From Atriophallophorus winterbourni (Eukaryota; Platyhelminthes; Trematoda; Plagiorchiida; Microphallidae): a DNA stretch of 64,000 nucleotides. The first letter of the stretch is position 1. The number at the start of each line of letters is the position of its first letter. The notes below the pieces were generated by a model. The model was not told where the DNA came from. It searched no databases and saw only the letters and a program-made list of their open reading frames with translations. The stretch lies in contig JACCGJ010010805.1 in NCBI GenBank assembly GCA_013407085.1, positions 1-64,000 of the forward strand, in the 5' to 3' direction. Both the position numbers and the translations under genes were made by a program. Positions 46,771-58,854 of this stretch are shown piece after piece.

Positions 46771-47689
46771 TTCTTCATATATGTTAAGCCTTATGATTTT
46801 TTGAACTGGTCAAGTTAATGTCCGGGCGATCAAGGTCAATTTATATACACGTTATGCAGTCAGACGTTTAAATCACGTTAGTGAAAGATGGAGCAAATAG
46901 AAGTTTACAATAATGAATGTGTAGAGACACTGGTCTGCTACCGTTTCACTCCTAGCCTTATCACTTCCCCGTTACCAAATTAAACGTTGTCACCAGTCTC
47001 CGTCACGTGTTGAGCTAGTGCTCAATCTCTTATTTGCTAGAATTGCGTCGCTGCTTACCGATTCGATTTTTGAGTTCATTTATCCAACTACTGAGTTATC
47101 AGGTTGATCGGTAATATACATCGTGCAAACATTATTTTTAATGAATATGATTCCCCGATAGGTTACATTTGTAAGGACATGGGCTTTTAAATTTAACCTT
47201 TACGACAACTCAAATTGCTGATAATATGAAACGCGACAACATTTTCATAAGTATGATTAGATGGAAACGTCATCCAGGATCGAACGGTATGCGTTTCGTC
47301 AACGTCGATCCAACGAGGGCTTGAATTGTACCGTATTGGCACAAAATGGTCTGACAAATCAGAGCGAAACGACAACCGGGACTGACAATTTTAGTGAAGC
47401 AGAGTTGAGGTTGTTTGTTTCGTATTTGTGAGATAGACGTCTTTTTTGCTATTTTTCTTGTGCGTGAAAAACACGTTTTCAACAAAACCCTTCAACAGAA
47501 TCAGCTTCCGACAACTGGAGATAGCTAAAATGCTGCATATGCCAAGTCGTACTTTCCACTTACGGTGCGAAAATAGCGCGAATGGGCAACTGGTTCGAAG
47601 CAAAAGCATTTGGGATGACTGCTCTTTTGTACTGCAACATGTCAGCATCCTCAATGTTCAAAGGTACGCCTACAGATGAAAACTAACGA

Positions 47690-48965
47690 CCTCTAGAACC
47701 AGTTAAAAATGAGGTCCAGCAGACTCCAAGGCGATGCGCAAATGACTATTGGGCTGAAAGTCGCCTCAGTAACAAAATATCTGCGGATACTGGAAATGTT
47801 CACGATATTTATGGAGAGACCATTAAAGCTATTGGCCCAAACAAATTTAAAATGGCTCTAATTAGGTCTCTATCTGCTAACCAGATTGCCAACAAAACTT
47901 GGCGAAAACACTTAAACATTTTAAGCGGTCATCAACCTCTAGACAGTCCCATTACTGTTGATGAATTCAATAGTACAATCGACCGCTTAGCGAATTGGAA
48001 GGCTTCTGGTAACGGTGGAATTCCACATGAGAATATCAAATTCTCTAGAACAGCATTATTGCAGCCACTCCACCTATCTTTCTACAGTGCTGACAGAAAA
48101 CGCGTGTCCCACAACATATGCTAGACACGAAGAACATCACGCTATTTAGGATTAAGGGTGATAGGGCGACTGCAACAACTATGGAGGATCTTCCCTTCTG
48201 AATGATGTTGGAAAATTGTTCGCCAATGCCCATATACATACGGCAATAAAATTGAGTTTTTACAGAATCTCATGTGGCGTGCATAGGAAAAATCAAACGT
48301 TGACAGAATGTCTGCCCAAAACAACTTAAATAACACTGTCGGGAGCAGCGTAAGCCTTTAGACGCGTTTATTGTTAATTTAACAAAGGCATTCGACTACG
48401 TCATCACGTGGATCTTTAAAATGGCTGATCACATAGGATGCCTTCCAATATGGCTCAAACTCGTTATTTCGCTCCATAATGACATGAATGTCTTAGTCCA
48501 TTTTTACGGGTCCTTTTGAAATTTGCGAGGCGTTAAACAAGGGTGACTTCTTGCTCCATCGCTTTTCGGCATTTTTGATTTTTTTCTAAAGCACGCTTTA
48601 TGGACGAGAACATAAGTTATTTACCAACGCACGCTAAGGGATGTCAAGGCTTTAAACCAGAATCGTTTGAGAACACAAAGCAATATATGGGATGTGCTAT
48701 TCCGTGACCAGCAGTTTGCCTGCGATACAGACATTATTGCTCACTCCAAAGAACACGTCCAATCGCAAATGGATCATATTTTCGTCGGCATGCAAAAACT
48801 TTGGGTTAACGATCAGTATGAGCAAGACCAAAGTCCTTGACTAGGGTATTGTATAGCCTCCCATCATCACTGTTGAGAACTGTCTGCTCTAACCGGTACA
48901 TCATTTCACATATCTTGGTTCAACCATTGCGGATAACCTCTCGTTACATACATTTGAGTGCAACC
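47690..48965 (+). pseudogene. RTE-like LINE reverse transcriptase remnant (copy 1)
   Basis: Plus strand. Opening block at 47852-48100: NKTWRKHLNILSGHQPLDSP and the LANWKASGNGGIPHENIK region (KA.G..GIP.E). Then, in broken frames, a KP-D-F-KAF-like block near 48360, GVKQG/LAP-like sequence near 48530, and KNFGLTISMSKTKVL near 48800-48840, typical of RTE-like RT. Ends with HHFTYLGSTI near 48910. Many stops and shifts. Confidence 0.65.
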
Positions 48966-48969
48966 GGTT

Positions 48970-49770
48970 AAAGTGGTTTTTGTGTAACGTTTCACTTCTG
49001 ACACAGAAGCTTCGTCAGGACAACGAACATGATTACTATTAGTGAACCACCACCACATATTTGACCTTACCGCTAAACAGCCTATAGTACGCCTTCAGTG
49101 TGTCACGTCTCGTGGGAATGACCAGGATCAGTAGTCAATTTTCCTCACAGTGTGTATCCAAATGAATTTGATACAAGTGAACGCGGTCAAGGTCAGTTGA
49201 CACAGCTGCCCACATACGTAAAAGTACATAACTAACGGGGCTAAGGCTATTTTTTAAGAAAAACAAAAATCTAATTAACCGCTAGGTATAAGTTGAATAA
49301 AAACGATTTACTTTCGCATTAGTGCCGAGTGCCAGATTGTGGAGATTTCTGCCCCATCAACTTTATTGACCGCCAGTCGACCTGCCTTAGCAATCTCGAC
49401 CGCCTCAGCGTGTAGGCTTTCGCTATACGGTTTAATACCGCGTCTCAATATTGCCACATTGTCTAGATAGACGCTGTGGCCCGTAAGGGATTGATATGCC
49501 CTCGCGTTTCTGGATTCGGAGTTCTTCGATTCTAATGTGAATTTCCTTGGACGTCTGCCCATTTGTAAACACCCGAACGGTCCTTACAGTTGATTCTGTA
49601 GATGCTGTTTGTAGCGCTAGATAAAGGCGTCTTATCCTTGAGGTGAATCAGAACCGAACGGATAGTTTTCCCTTTCTAATAAGCTACGCGTATGGCCGCC
49701 TGGTTCAAGATTCTACGTATCGCTTAAGATGTGAATTTTACATACCGTATACAACAGACATCAGTTCTAG
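48970..49770 (-). pseudogene. PLE 3' end: GIY-YIG remnant and terminal repeat (copy 1)
   Basis: Minus strand: RTIRSVLIHLKD-like linker near 49650 (IRSVLIHLKDKTPL), the nuclease start YRINCKDRSGVY near 49600, then a frameshift inside the GIY-YIG core and an open C-terminal frame (49562-49308: GHSVYLDNVAILRRGIKPY, LHAEAVEIAKAG, ISTIWHSAL). A terminal repeat with a degraded hammerhead follows (49019-48983). Confidence 0.7.
48983..49019 (-). ncRNA. Degraded PLE hammerhead motif (copy 1)
   Basis: Minus strand: CTGACGA, GCTTCTG/CAGAAGT stem with a G-U closing pair, GAAAC, GTTAC. Stem I no longer pairs well. A duplicate lies at 56772-56808. Confidence 0.5.
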
Positions 49771-50039
49771 ACCTGGACTTCACCTCTGAAGCCACGGTTG
49801 TTGAAGATGGTCAGTATCACCCTCCGCTAGTCAAAGCGACCACCTTGTTCTGCTATTTCAAAACGTGTGCAACGCCAGTAGAATAGTAAAAGAGACAAAA
49901 CAAAATAGAATTGAACTGCGCAATGTTTCTCGAAATGCGAAATCAAGTCACAACTTTCATCCGTGTAGATATACAATATCATTAGCGTCAGTTAGCAATA
50001 AGCAGGCAGCGAAATCCCATACTGTATTATCAAACCGTT

Positions 50040-50117
50040 ATATATATTATATATATATATAATATATATGATATATATATATATAGATATATATATTATA
50101 TATTTATATATATATAT
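50040..50117. repeat. AT microsatellite
   Basis: Long imperfect TA tract, interrupted by short GATAT and TTTAT variants. Confidence 0.9.
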
Positions 50118-50139
50118 CAATCTTTCAATATAGCTGCTG

Positions 50140-50945
50140 CTGCCTCGCATGTTATTATCCTTAGAAACGAAATGGAGTGTCCCCTTTATTATTGCGTTGT
50201 GATGTACGCCGGGGTAGTTCAATGTGAAGAACTAGCTGTTGCCCATGCAGCAAGTGCTTCCGCTACACGGCACAACCGGAACCAAAGGAACAGCTAGGCT
50301 GATATGTTTGGACAATGATGCCGTCGCAGAAGTTGGCAGGGCGAAGTTAAGCAAAACTTCGGACTGTCTAACGGGACTGCGTATCCGGATTTTCACTCAA
50401 GGATGACTCCTGAAGCCTTTTCCATGATTGAATGTAGCCACAAGGCAGTGGAGGTTTGAGATAAGGGTTTTACGTCCTCTAGGTGGACCGCTTACATGGA
50501 CTCACTAGCTCCACTTGCCCGAAGCATGCTGGTTTTAAGGCGACAGTCAGCTGCTTTCAACCTTTCTACTGTTAGTAGAAGCAGTTCCGCCGGGTCACAC
50601 AGGAACACTCGTGCAGGCCAAAAGCTGGATTTGGTTGTCAGAGTCTATATTATATGCGTGCCATTAGAGCATATTTGAAATTGTTGGCTTATCCCCAAAA
50701 CCGCCCCGACCCTCTATAGAATGAGTAGGCCCTATCAGTGAACCTTGATGGACGCCGATGCTGACATTGATCTTTATATAGAAAGCCGTCAATGCGGACT
50801 CGCACATGCCGATCGGTCAATTGATCCGTTATTCAAGATGAACATTTTCGGGTTATTTCATATTGCACTGGGATTGACAGAAGCAGGCTTCCGTTGACCT
50901 TAGCAAATGCCTTGGACAGGAACTGATGTTCCTGTCTTCTATATT
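50140..50945. repeat. Array unit junction repeat, LTR-element-free copy
   Basis: Matches 60170-60237 joined directly to 63229-64000, that is, the sequence flanking the LTR element without the element. From 50465 it also matches 42318 onwards (LINE-derived). Serves as the empty site for the LTR insertion (50199-50203, GTGAT against GTTAT). Confidence 0.8.
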
Positions 50946-51189
50946 GACTCCTCCAAAATATTCACAAAGTTTATCACAACGGTCCACATAGGAAGAACTG
51001 GACTCAAGTTTCGCTTTTATTCGAGCTCATCAGCAGTGCATATCCTGTCACGGGTCTGATGTCATCCCAGGACATTCACCATTGTAGATCACGCCTTACG
51101 GCCTGAGCTACCGTCCACCGTTTGACCGATCCCGATTAAGCTCGATGAATGTTGCTCCAGATTAGCACATTTGCGTAGCCTCATATGCC

Positions 51190-51770
51190 CGTCAATTCGG
51201 AGCAGCATTTTATCCAGCTTCAGTAGATCCGTCAGTGGTCGACATAGCTCTGAACAATTTAAGATGAATTGACGATAGTCGTTGACCATGGCATCAAACG
51301 TCGCAGCTTGATGAGAGAGTCAGGCAATGGAAAGCTTTTAATGGCGTCAAATCTATTGTTAAGTGGTTCAATATCATCCGAGTTGACGTGATTGCTGAGA
51401 AAATCGATGGAATCCTGTCGGAGTTGCTTATTGGAGGGATTGATGACAACTATGTAATGACGTAAGCGTTCGCACAGTTGTTTTAGATGTTGTAGGTATT
51501 CCAAGTGGAGAAAACTATCAACCAGGATATCCTCCATTTAGATGAAGACGAAATCTAGTCCCAGCGTAACCTGGTCCATGAAACGTTTAAAATCTGCTTT
51601 AATTCGCTTTTGCTGATTTTGAGCTCAACAGGGGCCAACCTCTGCGGTCTACGGAAGCATGGGTTCCATGTAGTTATAATGTGGTGGTTAACGTCATGCT
51701 TTTCATCAGACATCTGGTAGTTAGGATTTGTGGTAGCCATGAAAGAATCTATTATCTTTTTGTACATTGC
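51190..51770 (-). pseudogene. Gypsy-type LTR retrotransposon RT remnant
   Basis: Minus strand: a leader piece HHIITTWNPCFRRPQRLAPV (51680-51625), then the RT block with IYMEDILVDSFLHLEYLQHL near 51550, where the usual YxDD is YMED, LCERLRHYIVVINPSNKQL, DFLSNHVNSDDIEPL, and FPLPDSLIKLRRLM. In another frame SELCRPLTDLLKLD follows. Motif order fits Gypsy RT. Frameshifts and a mutated catalytic residue make it dead. It is a different element from the LTR element at 60.2 kb. Confidence 0.7.
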
Positions 51771-53329
51771 TCTTTATGGTGGGAGACGTACATGTAGTTT
51801 TTGAGTTGTTTATGGTAAGTTTCTTACTGTGTCTCCTCATGGGCTCTAATCTCTCATAAGCATGTTATGCCGATTTTCCAAATTGTGGATGGCACAACTT
51901 CAATTGTCGTCAGCTGGATTCGCCTTCATGACCGTACTTTCAGTGGGATGCCGAATCTCGACGATCTTATCCGATCTTATCTTCACAAACATGTCCAAAA
52001 AGTTATTTGTTGAACATGAACTGGGAGACGTTGCAGGAAGAGCTGTTTCAAAAAGCGCTAATCGATCGTTGTGCTGCTGACCAACGTTTGCAGTCATCTG
52101 ATTAGTTGGGAAAGAGTCTGATCCCCCAGCTCTTCCTGTGTCAAAAGCCGCTAAATACGAAGTCGTTCAGACTCTCTAGGTCACCTTGAGTATATCACTG
52201 GTGCAGATTTAGTATTGGGTAACGGACTACAGAGTCGTTGACTTTCAATAGAACGAACTTGTTTTCTTCCAAACTGAAAATTGAAGAAAATTTACACATA
52301 TTTCCTAAAAGATCATAAGATGAACTACATTTTGTTGTTTGCAGTAAAACCGAACGTGGATAGAATGGTTTTGCATAAATCCAACAGTAATTCTCCTACT
52401 TGGCAAAATTATCGTATGATAAGCATTAAATTGACTACATTTATTCGAGAGAATATGAAACTGCACCGATTGATGCTGCTATCAAAATTGATACGCAAAC
52501 GTAAGTTACGATAGAAATTCGTGAACGCGTAAGCAAAGGTCAAAACATTTATTTTCGCAGTCCGTAATGGTGGAAGACTCACTGAGACCGTGCTGATAAC
52601 CGCAAACGCTCTCGCGATTTAGAGCACCAAACTCTTCGTACCAAAAGTTTTATTGAAACGTTGTGAGTACTGAGCGATTCAGGGTTCCAATATTTGGGAG
52701 TAATTTTGCTAAATCCAGATATTGTCACTTTCAGATGGCATCACACCCGATGGTCTCTGGTTCTGTCATCGCGAGCTATGTGAACCGCTTTACAGCCAGT
52801 TTATCTATTTGCTGCTCGAGGGATGATTAGAAAGTTTGCAACTCCGCGTGATAAAACCTAGCTTAAAAGGCGCTGGCCGATCTTACGCTAGAAATTATTG
52901 TCCCGTTAAACTATTTCCTGTTAGTGGTGAGTTTTGCTCTAGAAACGTACCTCAAGATGTGTGAAGATGTGTGCTTCATTCACTAGGCGCCCATGTGTTA
53001 GTTTAATCTTATCAGTCAAGAAAACTGCCCTTCAAAGTTTCAATAAAACAGGATTAAGGCAAAATTTAGCAGTCCTCACCAATTTTTCAATCAATGACAG
53101 GTGTTCCGAAGTTTCACACAGGATAAGATATTCATGGTAGAAGCTAGACCTAGTTGCCTGAGCATATATGAGACGCGTGACACGACCGGATTTTTCAGAA
53201 TTCGTAGCTTATCCGCAAAACCGACCCAGTTATGACAAAATTGGATGCATGAAACGGATTAATAGTTATTGAAATGTCTGATGTAGGGAAGCGAGAAAAC
53301 TATCGGAAAAAATGAACGTTACGTGCACA

Positions 53330-54045
53330 TTTAATCAGAGCACAAAGCAACTCATACTCTTGAAGCACGTTAAGAGTTTAAATTTAGCATTTCCAGAGAA
53401 ATGGAGCGTAAATTAGGGCGAAACTTTAATCCGAGGCTAAACGTTTAATCAGAGCACAAAAACAACTGATGTTGTTGGAGCATGAGCAGAGTTGAGCATA
53501 GCAGAAGAATTGGAGTGTTAAATTGGCCAATAGTTTGTACTCAAGTTAAACGTTTATACAGAGCACCAGAACAACTATTGATCTTGTAGCACGTGCAGAG
53601 TTTACGCATTTGCATACCGATAGCAACGGCGTGTAAAATAGAGCAAAAAATTAATCCGAGGCTAAACGTTTAATGAAAGCACAATAACGACTGATGTTGT
53701 TGGAGCACGTGCATAGGTGAGCAAACGCATACTACGAAGAATGAAGCGTAAATTAGGTCACTGAAATCAACGGAAGATACAAACGTACTCAGAGCACAAA
53801 AACAACTGATGTATTTTGAGCATGAGCAGATTTGAGCATGCCAAAATAAATGGAGTGTAACGTGGCCAATAGTTTGTACTCAAGTTATACGTTTATTCTG
53901 AGCACAAAAACAACTATTGTTCTTGAAGCACGTGCAGAGTTTGAGCATCTGCCAAGTAGGGCAAAAATTTAATCCGAGGCTAAACGTTTAATCAGAGCAC
54001 AAAAACGATTGATGTTGTTGGAGCATGAACAGAGATTAAAAGTAT
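53330..54045 (+). repeat. Minisatellite, about 7 units
   Basis: Same unit family as 45774-46255 (GAGCACAAAAACAACTGATG core) but two units longer, so array length changed after duplication. Confidence 0.8.
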
Positions 54046-54219
54046 GAAGTATGAAGTATGAAGTTACTGAAGTGTGAGGGATTTGGTAACATCATACTGT
54101 TATAAAATTTATTTTTTCATTGTCATTGACCGAACTTCTCTTCAAAACTTTGACCAACATCATAGTAGGATTGCACTTCATATGAATCTAATGGTCACAT
54201 GATAATGTTTATCCGCGTT

Positions 54220-54547
54220 AGAACGAGAATGAAGATTTTAGAGGAATCGGCCTTATTAACCGCATTTTTATCAGCCTTTTCATCCCAACCGTCTCAGCGT
54301 GAGGTCTTTCAAAGTATGGTTTTTTGGCTGGCTCTAGTTGAGTTTTTAAAGACCACTTATCCTTTTTAACCCATCGTCTAGGCTCACAAAACAACGCTTG
54401 TATACCGAATCTTATCTCTTTTGGAGTGACGGAGTTATGCAGTACAATCAAGGAGAAATCAAATAGGAAAAAGTAGAGTACAGTGGTTTGCTGCCCGTTG
54501 ATGTTTTTGCCACCGATATCCTCTTTTTCCTTGCTCGTAATATCCAC
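54220..54547 (-). pseudogene. PLE C-terminal remnant fused to unknown frame (copy 2)
   Basis: 109 open codons. The end, KPYFERPHAETVGMKRLIKM, resembles the PLE C-terminal KPYxExLHAEAVEI motif; the start is unrecognised. Copy 1 (46490-46770) has an earlier stop. Confidence 0.3.
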
Positions 54548-55469
54548 TTCTTCATATATGTTAAGCCTTATGATTTTTTGAACTGGTCAAGTTAATGTCC
54601 GGGCGATCAAGGTCAATCTATATACACGTTATGCAGTCAGACGTTTAAATCACGTTAGTGAAAGATGGAGCAAATAGAAGTTTACAATAATGAATGTGTA
54701 GAGACACTGGTCTGCTACCGTTTCACTCCTAGCCTTATCACTTCCCCGTTACCAAATTAAACGTTGTCACCAGTCTCCGTCACGTGTTGAGCTAGTGCTC
54801 AATCTCTTATTTGCTAGAATTGCGTCGCTGCTTACCGATTCGATTTTTGAGTTCATTTATCCAACTACTGAGTTATCAGGTTGATCGGTAATATACATCG
54901 TGCAAACATTATTTTTAATGAATATGATTCCCCGATAGGTTACATTTGTAAGGACATGGGCTTTTAAATTTAACCTTTACGACAACTCAAATTGCTGATA
55001 ATATGAAACGCGACAACATTTTCATAAGTATGATTAGATGGAAACGTCATCCAGGATCGAACGGTATGCGTTTCGTCAACGTCGATCCAACGAGGGCTTG
55101 AATTGTACCGTATTGGCACAAAATGGTCTGACAAATCAGAGCGAAACGACAACCGGGACTGACAATTTTAGTGAAGCAGAGTTGAGGTTGTTTGTTTCGT
55201 ATTTGTGAGATAGACGTCTTTTTTGCTATTTTTCTTGTGCGTGAAAAACACGTTTTCAACAAAACCCTTCAACAGAATCAGCTTCCGACAACTGGAGATA
55301 GCTAAAATGCTGCATATGCCAAGTCGTACTTTCCACTTACGGTGCGAAAATAGCGCGAATGGGCAACTGGTTCGAAGCAAAAGCATTTGGGATGACTGCT
55401 CTTTTGTACTGCAACATGTCCGTTTTCTTAGAGTTCAAAGGTACGCCTACAGATGAAAACTAACGACCT

Positions 55470-56760
55470 CTAGAACCATTTAGAAATGAGGTCCAGCAGA
55501 CTCCAAGGCGATGCGCAAATGACTATTGGGCTGAAAGTCGCCTCAGTAACAAAATATCTGCGGATACTGGAAATGTTCACGATATTTATGGAGAGACCAT
55601 TAAAGCTATTGGCCCAAACAAATTTAAAATGGCTCTAATTAGGTCTCTATCTGCTAACCAGATTGCCAACAAAACTTGGCGAAAACACTTAAACATTTTA
55701 AGCGGTCATCAACCTCTAGACAGTCCCATTACTGTTGATGAATTCAATAGTACAATCGACCGCTTAGCGAATGGCAAGGCTTCTGGTAACGGTGGAATTC
55801 CACATGAGAATATCAAATTCTCTAGAACAGCATTATTGCAGCCACTCCACCTATCTATCTACAGTGCTGTCAGAAAACGCGTGTCCCACAACATATGCTA
55901 GACACGAAGTCCATCACGCTATTTATGATTAAGGGTGATAGGGCGACTGCAACAACTATGGAGGATGTTCCTTTCTGAAAGTTGTTGAAAAATTGTTGGC
56001 TAATGCCCATACACATCCGGCAATAAAATTGATCTTATAGAGTTTTTACAGAATCTCATGTGGCGTGCATAGGAAAAATCAAACGTTGACAGGATTTCTG
56101 CCCAAAACAACTTCAACAACACTGTCGGGAGCAGCGTAGACCATTAGACGCGTTTATTGTTAATTTAACAAAGGCATTCGACTACGTCATCACGTGGATC
56201 TTTTAAAAATGGCTGATCACATAGGATGCCTTCCAATATGGCTCAAACTCGTTATTTCGCTCCATAATGACATGACTGTCTTAATCCATTCTTACGGGTC
56301 CTTTTGAAATTTGCGAGGCGTTAAACAAGGGTGACTTCTTGCTCCATCGCTTTTCGGCATTTTTGATTTTTTTCTAAAGCACGCTTTTTGGACGAGAACA
56401 TAAGTTATTTACCAACGCACGCTAAGGGATGTCAAGGCTTTAAACCTGAATCGCTTGAGAACACAAAGCAATATATGGGATGTGCTATTCCGTGACCAGC
56501 CGTTTGCCGGCGATATAGCCATTATTGCTCACTCCAAAGAACACGTCCAATCGCAAATGGATCATATTTTCGTCGGCATGCGAAAAACTTTGGATTAACT
56601 ATCAGTATGAGCAAGACCAAAGTCCTTGACTAGGGTATTGTATAGCCTCCCATCCTCACTGTTGAGAACTGTCTGCTCTAACCGGTACATCATTTCACAT
56701 ATCTTGGTTCAACCATTGCGGATAACCTCTCGCTACATACATTTGAGTGCAGTCGGTTAG
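55470..56760 (+). pseudogene. RTE-like LINE reverse transcriptase remnant (copy 2)
   Basis: Same content as 47690-48965. One difference restores a codon closer to the family: LANGKASGNGGIP here against LANWKASGNGGIP in copy 1. All later frames are broken. Confidence 0.65.
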
Positions 56761-56764
56761 AGTG

Positions 56765-57245
56765 GTTTTTGTGTAACGTTTCACTTCTGACACAGAAGCT
56801 TCGTCAGGAAAACGAACATGATTATTATTAGTGAACCACCACCACTTATTTGACCTTACCGCTAAACGTCTCGTGGGAATGACCAGGATCAGTAGTCAAT
56901 TTTCCTCACAGTGTGTATCCAAATGAATTTGATACAAGTGAACGCGGTCAAGGTCAGTTGACACAGCTGCCCACATACGTAAAAGTACATAACTAACGGG
57001 GCTAAGGCTATTTTTTAAGAAAAACAAAAATCTAATTAACCGCTAGGTATAAGTTGAATAAAAACGATTTACTTTCGCATTAGTGCCGAGTGCCAGATTG
57101 TGGAGATTTCTGCCCCATCAACTTTATTGACGGCCAGTCGACCAGCCTTAGCAATCTCGACCGCCTCAGCGTGTAGGCTTTCGCTATACGGTTTAATACC
57201 GCGTCTCAATATTGCCACATTGTCTAGATAGACTCTGTGGCCCGT
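56765..57245 (-). pseudogene. PLE 3' end (copy 2), cut by the CR1-like insertion
   Basis: Minus strand: PLE C-terminal coding (57245-57065) and terminal repeat with degraded hammerhead (56808-56772). At 57246 it stops where the CR1-like tail begins; the equivalent sequence continues uninterrupted in copy 1 beyond 49490. Confidence 0.65.
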
Positions 57246-57472
57246 AAAGGATTCAATTCAATTCAATTCAATTTAATGGTCTAAAAAGCACATAGCTTTA
57301 CAAAAACCACAGAATAATATGCGAATTACAAATAACATAGTTAGTAAAACGGGATTTGTTTTCCTACTGATAAGTTCAGGAATCACGTAAAAATACATAG
57401 AGCAGAAATTATTTTCAACCGGTTTGATAGGGTAAATATGTATAGTTTACTTGGATGCATTGGTTCAAAGCT

Positions 57473-58850
57473 TTATGATGCAGAATATATTGTTCCAATG
57501 TTTGGATTGGTCAACATGAAATTGTCCAAATTCGATTTGAATATATCCAAGTTGGGTGAATGTGCAACATTACAAGGTAGGCAGTTCCAGGTAAAGCATA
57601 CACGTACAGAATAAAAGTACCTTCGACAGTTCAGTCTCGAGTCAGGAATATGTACTTTATAGTCGTGACTCCGGCTGGTTCTGCGTGGTAGTCGCGTGAA
57701 TATTTGATTTAGGGGATGGTTGGGGGTATGCAGTATATTGAACATAAGTATCAAATCACCTCTAAGACGGCGGTAGCGAAAGTCGAATAGATTGAGACTT
57801 GCAATACGATCTTCGTATTGTTTGTGCTTCAAACCGCGTACGAGCTTGGTAGTCCGATGATATATTCTCTGCAAGAGGCTCATGTCCTTCTGTAGCCAGG
57901 GTGACCAAGCCTGAACCGCATACTCCATGGTTGGCCTCAAGTACGTATTAATTATTCGATGAACGGTTTGCTTAGTGAAACTCCCGAACACGCGTTTTAG
58001 CAGTAGCAGTACTCGCGACGTCTTTTCATAGACAGCTGTGGCGTTATGCGACGGTTTCAACGTGCTGCTCACCCACACACCCAAGTCCTTCTCCTTGTCA
58101 GTGCTTTCAAGAATATGGGAACCAAGGGTGTAAGAGAACTCAAAATATCTTCCAACAGTCAATACCTTGCATTTGCTGAAATTGAAAGGTAGTTCATTTC
58201 TAACTGACCAGTTCTGTAAGGCATCAAGGTCCAGCTGAAGCTGTCTGCAATCTTCAGTTGTGCGTACTTGTGTCCACAGCTTGATGTCATCCGCAAATAA
58301 CAAGATTTTGCTGCGAACAAGTTTCGGTAAGTCGTTTACATAGATCAGGAAAAGAATTGGTCCAAGCACTGATCCCTGCGGCACCCCACTCGTTACTGCA
58401 ATGGGTCGTGATAAAGCACCGTCAACCCTTACTCGAATGACACGGTCGCGGAGATAATCCTCAAACCAGGCTAGTAATGAACCCTTGATGCCACATTGCT
58501 CCATTTTTTGTAGTAACAGACTGTAGTTGACACGATCGAATGCTTTGGACATATCAAGATAACACGCGTGTATGGTGAGACCTTTGTCTACAGCTTGTGT
58601 CCAGTCATCGAGGGAGAGCAGAAGGTTTGAAAGGCAAGAGTGTCTTTTGCTGACGCCGTGTTGTTCGACTGCGAGAAAAGCAATTGTCTTCCAGATGTTT
58701 TGTGACGCTGTTTGCAACGACGCGCTCCATTACTTTAGATATCACCGGTAGTAGTGTTACTGGTCTATAGTTGGATACTTCGGAACGATTTCCTCCTTTG
58801 TAGATTGGGGTAATGATGCCATTCTTCCAATCACATGGAACGAAACTTTG
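57473..58850 (-). pseudogene. LINE reverse transcriptase, frameshifted
   Basis: Minus strand. The RT enters abruptly after ORF1 with SFVPCDWKNGIITPIYKGG and NYRPVTLLPVISKVMERVV (frame 59165-58605). A frameshift near 58670 follows, then 414 codons (58717-57473): VSKRHSCLSNLLLSLDDW, CYLDMSKAFDRVNYS, SGVPQGSVLGPILFLIYVND and LLFADDIKLW with the FADD catalytic pair, then the C-terminal RYRRLRGDLILMFNIL and SRLNCRRYFYSVRVC. Nearly complete from RT motif 2 onwards, but the endonuclease and the first RT segment are absent. Confidence 0.8.
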
Positions 58851-58854
58851 GGCT

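Larger units (their letters stand above)
43670..49490. repeat. Segmental tandem duplication, copy 1
   Basis: Aligns end to end with about 51660-57245. Contains unknown sequence (43.9-45.7 kb), a minisatellite, an RTE-like RT remnant and a PLE tail. From about 46.3 kb onwards the two copies are almost identical; before that they differ much more. Confidence 0.8.
51660..57245. repeat. Segmental tandem duplication, copy 2
   Basis: Aligns with 43670-49490. Sequence from 54100 to 57240 equals that at 46320-49490 apart from scattered differences (for example the 47193-47485 region at 54970-55262 looks identical), offset 7777. Confidence 0.8.

Noticed and set aside
47391..47680. Overlapping open frames on both strands, repeated exactly at 55168-55457
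   Set aside because: Identity comes from the segmental duplication, not from coding constraint; neither strand shows a known domain.
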